A stretch of 34,339 nucleotides of DNA from Flavobacteriaceae bacterium (GTDB lineage: Bacteria > Bacteroidota > Bacteroidia > Flavobacteriales > Flavobacteriaceae). The DNA lies in contig JAUROD010000031.1 in assembly GCA_030835845.1 (NCBI GenBank), forward strand, positions 1 through 34,339, read 5' to 3'. Below are positions 30,743-34,339 of the stretch, one piece after another. The stretch's first letter is position 1. Each line of letters begins with the position of its first letter. The translations under genes were made by a program, and so were the position numbers. The notes under the pieces are model-generated. The model made no database searches. It was not told where the DNA came from and was given only the letters and a program-made list of their open reading frames with translations.

Positions 30743-32173
30743 ATGACCGTTCAACTTCCTGGCGAAATAGAATTGGAAAATCGACCTTCTATTGAAGCCA
30801 AAGCTCTTCGAATAAATTTAAACAAACACATCTACGGTACGTTTGCCGAAATTGGTGCAGGACAAGAAGTTGCACGACACTTTTTTCGTGTTGGAGGTGC
30901 TTCTGGTACAATTGCGAAAACAATTAGTGCTTACGATAAAAATTTTAGTGACAATATCTATGGTGAAGAAGACGACAAAAGGTATGTGACCGAAGCTCGA
31001 TTGGGAAAGATGTTGAAACACGAAATGCGTTTGCTCGAAAATAGAATCCCTCGTGAAGATCATCCCAATAAAATGTTCTTTACTTACGCCAACACTGTAA
31101 CTACTATTGATTTTGCAAAGAAATTTAAAGGACATGGTTGGATGGGTATTCGTTTTCAGACTAAACCAAATGAAGAATACAGCGAAATTTCACTTCATAT
31201 CCGTTTCCACCAAACTGAAGCACGTCTTCAACAGGAGGTTTTGGGAATGATTGGTGTTAATTTAATTTACGGTGCTTTCTATAAAAATGATGAACCTAAA
31301 AAGTTACTTCGCTATTTGTACGATCATATTGATAAAGATGCCATTGAGATTGATACAATCAATTTTAAAGGACCACTATTTAAAGGGGTAGACAATCGCT
31401 TAATGAGTCTCCAGCTGGTTAAAAATGGGATGACCGATGCCGTGATGTTTGATCCCAATGGAAACAATATTCTACCCGCTCGTGAGTTGTACAAAAAAAA
31501 TATATTGGCATTACGTGGAAGTTTTCGACCAGTAACTCTGGTTAACACCGATATGTTTGAAAAATCCCTTGACGCATTTACCAAAGAAGCCGAAGTTGAT
31601 ACAGAAAAAACAATGGTAATTTTTGAAATTACACTTTCAAACCTGAGAGCTGAAGGTGAAATCGATGAAAAAGATTTTATGGATAGAGCCAAACTCCTCT
31701 GTTCACTTGGACACAGCGTAATGATATCCAATTTTAAAGAATACTACAAATTGGTCGATTACCTTTCGCAGTACACCAAAAAACAATTGGGACTCTGTAT
31801 GGGTGTAAATAATTTTGTAGAGATTTTTGACGAACACTATTACGAAGATTTGAGTGGTGGTATTCTTGAAGCGTTTGGTAAAATGTTTTACAATAATCTG
31901 AAAGTATACCTCTATCCTATGCGAGATGAGGACGGGAATATCATCAATAGTTCAAACTTACGTCTACACCCTCGCATGAAGGACTTCTATAAGTTCTTTA
32001 AATACAATGGAAAAGTAGTTGATATTTATGATTACGAAGAAAAATACCTCGATGTATTTTCACGTGAAATTTTACTTCATATAAAGTCAGGAGAAAAAGG
32101 TTGGGAAGAAAATCTACCCAGCGGTATTGCAGATTTGATTAAATCTGAAAGAATGTTTGGTTATAAAGACTAA
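30743..32173 (+). CDS. conserved protein of unknown function, 476 aa
   Basis: MTVQLPGEIELENRPSIEAKALRINLNKHIYGTFAEIGAGQEVARHFFRVGGASGTIAKTISAYDKNFSDNIYGEED... Recalled as a widely conserved Bacteroidota protein with inconsistent database names. Confidence 0.75.
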   Translation: MTVQLPGEIELENRPSIEAKALRINLNKHIYGTFAEIGAGQEVARHFFRVGGASGTIAKTISAYDKNFSDNIYGEEDDKRYVTEARLGKMLKHEMRLLENRIPREDHPNKMFFTYANTVTTIDFAKKFKGHGWMGIRFQTKPNEEYSEISLHIRFHQTEARLQQEVLGMIGVNLIYGAFYKNDEPKKLLRYLYDHIDKDAIEIDTINFKGPLFKGVDNRLMSLQLVKNGMTDAVMFDPNGNNILPARELYKKNILALRGSFRPVTLVNTDMFEKSLDAFTKEAEVDTEKTMVIFEITLSNLRAEGEIDEKDFMDRAKLLCSLGHSVMISNFKEYYKLVDYLSQYTKKQLGLCMGVNNFVEIFDEHYYEDLSGGILEAFGKMFYNNLKVYLYPMRDEDGNIINSSNLRLHPRMKDFYKFFKYNGKVVDIYDYEEKYLDVFSREILLHIKSGEKGWEENLPSGIADLIKSERMFGYKD

Positions 32174-32628
32174 ACTTCTTCTAAAATCTGTGTAGCGTGT
32201 TCTTTGGTTTTTACTTTGCTGTACACGCGTTCAACTACACCTTGTCCGTCTATAATAAAAGTGGTTCGATAGATTCCTTCGTAATCATTACCCATAAAGT
32301 TTTTAGGACCCCAAACACCAAATAAATTGATGATCGATTTTTGCTCATCAGCAATAAGTGGAAAAGGTAAATTAAATTTGGTGGCAAATTTATTTTGTTT
32401 GGCGATGGTATCGGCACTAACCCCTAAAAGTGAATATCCTGCTTCATTTAATACAGTGTAATTATCTCTTAAATTACATACTTCATTGATGCATCCAGGT
32501 GTATTTGCTTTTGGGAAGAAAAAGAGAATTAACTTTTTACCTTTGTAATCATTGAGATGATGAATTTTTCCATTATCGTCAGTACCTGAAAAATTTGGGA
32601 TGTGATCCCCTACTTGAAGTGAATGCAT
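32170..32628 (-). CDS. bcp: thioredoxin-dependent peroxiredoxin, Bcp type
   Basis: GKKLILFFFPKANTPGCINEVCNLRDNY, LLGVSADTIAKQNKFATKFNLPFPLIADE. Confidence 0.95.
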   Translation of the reverse strand: MHSLQVGDHIPNFSGTDDNGKIHHLNDYKGKKLILFFFPKANTPGCINEVCNLRDNYTVLNEAGYSLLGVSADTIAKQNKFATKFNLPFPLIADEQKSIINLFGVWGPKNFMGNDYEGIYRTTFIIDGQGVVERVYSKVKTKEHATQILEEV

Positions 32629-32689
32629 AAACTAAATTTTTTTTCTAATTTACAAAAGCAACACAAAATATACCAAGATTTTTAAAAAA

Positions 32690-33355
32690 ATGACAAAAAA
32701 AGAAAAAGTAGAATTTGTTATCAAAACGTTGAAAGAATATTACCCTGAAATCCCTATTCCACTGGATCATAGCGATCCATATACTCTACTTATTGCTGTG
32801 TTACTCTCAGCACAAAGTACAGATGTTAGGGTAAATCAAATTACCCCTTTACTTTTTGAAAAAGCAAAAACCCCACAAGAAATGATTAAGTTAAGTGTGG
32901 AGGAAATTCGAGCAATCATTCGTCCCGTTGGATTATCACCAATGAAAGCAAAAGGAATCTATGGATTGTCTCATATTTTACTTGAAAAACATGATGGAAA
33001 AGTACCTAGTTCCTATGAAGAGTTAGAAGAACTCCCTGCCGTAGGACACAAAACAGCTGCAGTTGTTATGGCACAAGCCTTTGGTATACCCACCTTTCCA
33101 GTTGACACTCATATTCATCGATTGATGTATCGCTGGGGGTTTTCAAATGGAAAATCTGTAGTTCAAACAGAACGGGATGCAAAACGACTTTTTCCAAAAG
33201 AATGCTGGAATGATTTACACCTCCAAATCATTTGGTATGGTCGAGAGTTTTGTCAAGCTCGTGGATGGGATCTTGATAAAGATATCATTACCAAAAAAAT
33301 TGGACGAAAAACTGTCTTGGATTTATATCACAAAAAAAGAAGAGTTAACCGTTAG
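32690..33355 (+). CDS. nth: endonuclease III family DNA glycosylase lacking the C-terminal Fe-S cysteines
   Basis: LLIAVLLSAQSTDVRVNQITPLLF, LEELPAVGHKTAAVVMAQAFGIPTFPVDTHIHRLMYRWG. The C-terminus reads GREFCQARGWDLDKDIITKKIGRKTV. Confidence 0.93.
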   Translation: MTKKEKVEFVIKTLKEYYPEIPIPLDHSDPYTLLIAVLLSAQSTDVRVNQITPLLFEKAKTPQEMIKLSVEEIRAIIRPVGLSPMKAKGIYGLSHILLEKHDGKVPSSYEELEELPAVGHKTAAVVMAQAFGIPTFPVDTHIHRLMYRWGFSNGKSVVQTERDAKRLFPKECWNDLHLQIIWYGREFCQARGWDLDKDIITKKIGRKTVLDLYHKKRRVNR

Positions 33356-33491
33356 AATGCTTTACAGAAAGTAAACTACACTCAGAACATGAGCAACTAT
33401 ATTCTTTCGAAAAAGACAAAATTCGTGCAATAGTTATGTCACTTGGGTGGATCAAATTCGTTAAAGGAATGCCAGAGTAAAAATCAGCCAT
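33345..33491 (-). pseudogene. possible gene remnant or small Cys-rich ORF (MADFYSGIPLTNLIHPSDITIARILSFSKEYSCSCSECSLLSVKHSNG)
   Basis: Minus frame stays open upstream from 33491 into the sigma gene 3' end without a start codon (VQQFSFIDIDYTNCNFPTLLGYKQPR-MADFYSG...). Overlaps the nth stop. Confidence 0.35.
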
Positions 33492-33541
33492 ACGAGGTTG
33501 TTTGTACCCTAATAACGTTGGAAAATTACAATTCGTATAAT

Positions 33542-34132
33542 CTATGTCGATAAAACTAAATTGTTGGACTCAACCAATTTTCTGAGATTTAAAACCGCAT
33601 AGCGCATACGACCCAATGCAGTATTGATACTTACTCCAGTTGATTCCCCTATTTCTTTAAAGGACATGTCACGATACAAACGCATAATCAATACTTCTTT
33701 TTGATCTTCGGGAAGTGAGACAATTAATTTTTGTAAGTCTTCCACTACTTGTTGATCAATTAATTCGCCTTCGATATTTTGACTTTCATCTCCTATACGT
33801 TGGAAAATATCAAACTCATCTCTATTTTCATACAAAGGAATACGTTTGTTCTTTCTGAAAAAATCAATGACAAGATTGTGTGAAATCCGCATTACCCATG
33901 GTAAAAACTTTCCTTCTTCATTGTATTTACCACATTTCAATGTCTTAATTACCTTGATAAAGGTTTCTTGAAAAATATCTTCGGCAGCAACCCGGTTAAG
34001 AACCTTTGAATTAATAAAATTTAAAATTCTGAGTTGATGACGATTAATTAAAACTTCAAGAGCTGATTCGCTTCCGTTGATGTATTGGTGAATTAAAGCT
34101 GCGTCGTCTAATTTGGAGAGAGATGAATACAT
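33542..34132 (-). CDS. sigma-70 family (ECF-type) RNA polymerase sigma factor
   Basis: Region 2 (AAEDIFQETFIKVIKTL...FLPWVMRISHNLVIDFFRKNKR) and region 4 (LPEDQKEVLIMRLYRDMSFKEIGESTGVSINTALGRMRYAVLNLR). Confidence 0.95.
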   Translation of the reverse strand: MYSSLSKLDDAALIHQYINGSESALEVLINRHQLRILNFINSKVLNRVAAEDIFQETFIKVIKTLKCGKYNEEGKFLPWVMRISHNLVIDFFRKNKRIPLYENRDEFDIFQRIGDESQNIEGELIDQQVVEDLQKLIVSLPEDQKEVLIMRLYRDMSFKEIGESTGVSINTALGRMRYAVLNLRKLVESNNLVLST

Positions 34133-34137
34133 AAAAA

Positions 34138-34189
34138 TTACTTTAAACTCCCTTGGGAGTGATTAATTATCATTAAAAATTTAAAGTAA
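34138..34189 (-). promoter_or_regulatory. nested inverted repeats in the 5' leader of the sigma factor gene
   Basis: TTACTTTAAA (34138-34147) is perfectly complementary to TTTAAAGTAA (34180-34189), and encloses ACTCCC-TT-GGGAGT (34147-34160). Confidence 0.5.
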
Positions 34190-34220
34190 AATTGTGTATA
34201 GGCAACGGCTTTAGACTACA

Positions 34221-34228
34221 CAAATATA
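34221..34228 (-). promoter_or_regulatory. -7 element (TATATTTG) for the sigma factor gene
   Basis: Minus-strand TAnnTTTG match, predicting a leader of roughly 80 nt. Confidence 0.45.
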
Positions 34229-34339
34229 AGAAAAATATAACGATCAAAAAAAATCATCTAAAAATCAATCTTTATCGCAAAAAGGAAAGAACTAAGAATT
34301 GAAAATTGATATCTTTATAGCTTCTATTTTTTTCTATGA

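Noticed and set aside
30818-31731. Minus-strand ORFs 30818-31135 and 31324-31731 antisense to the 476-aa gene
   Set aside because: Contained in a conserved plus-strand gene; translations are compositionally typical of antisense frames.
33177-33374. Plus-strand ORF overlapping the nth 3' end in another frame
   Set aside because: Shadow frame of nth with no motif.

Overview
This window reads as AT-rich chromosomal DNA from a streamlined, probably marine, Flavobacteriia/Bacteroidota genome. The lineage is inferred from protein families, TAnnTTTG promoter elements and the Bacteroidota-type small SRP RNA. It holds about 35 tightly packed, mostly housekeeping genes: ABC-F ATPase, Tag, TalC-type transaldolase, SDR, glutaminyl cyclotransferase, glyA, clpB, smpB, pcm, Gfo/Idh, DUF1015, YggS, a DEDDh-exonuclease/GIY-YIG fusion, a K+ channel, miaA, ychF, ferredoxin, a LuxC-domain reductase, serC-serA, folE, msrA, lolD, a pseudo-dihydroorotase, an MBL-fold protein, bcp, nth and an ECF-type sigma factor. 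One RNA gene (SRP RNA, minus strand 5524-5620) and its promoter are visible. I found no CRISPR array, complete mobile element, tRNA or obvious defence system. The most interesting signals are: (i) six of eight convergent gene pairs share exactly 4 nt at their stop codons; (ii) TAnnTTTG boxes lie so close to several start codons that leaderless mRNAs are implied and several ORF-track starts need correcting; (iii) the only long non-coding gap (25396-25991) carries a disrupted small gene followed by structured sequence and the only clear intrinsic terminator I saw; (iv) several proteins have lost the catalytic or cofactor residues of their families (pseudo-DHOase, thioredoxin-like lipoprotein without CXXC, Nth without Fe-S cysteines); (v) an N-terminally truncated Cys-rich ORF lies between nth and the sigma gene, and the sigma gene has a nested-hairpin leader. 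Domain calls were made by eye, with no database search.
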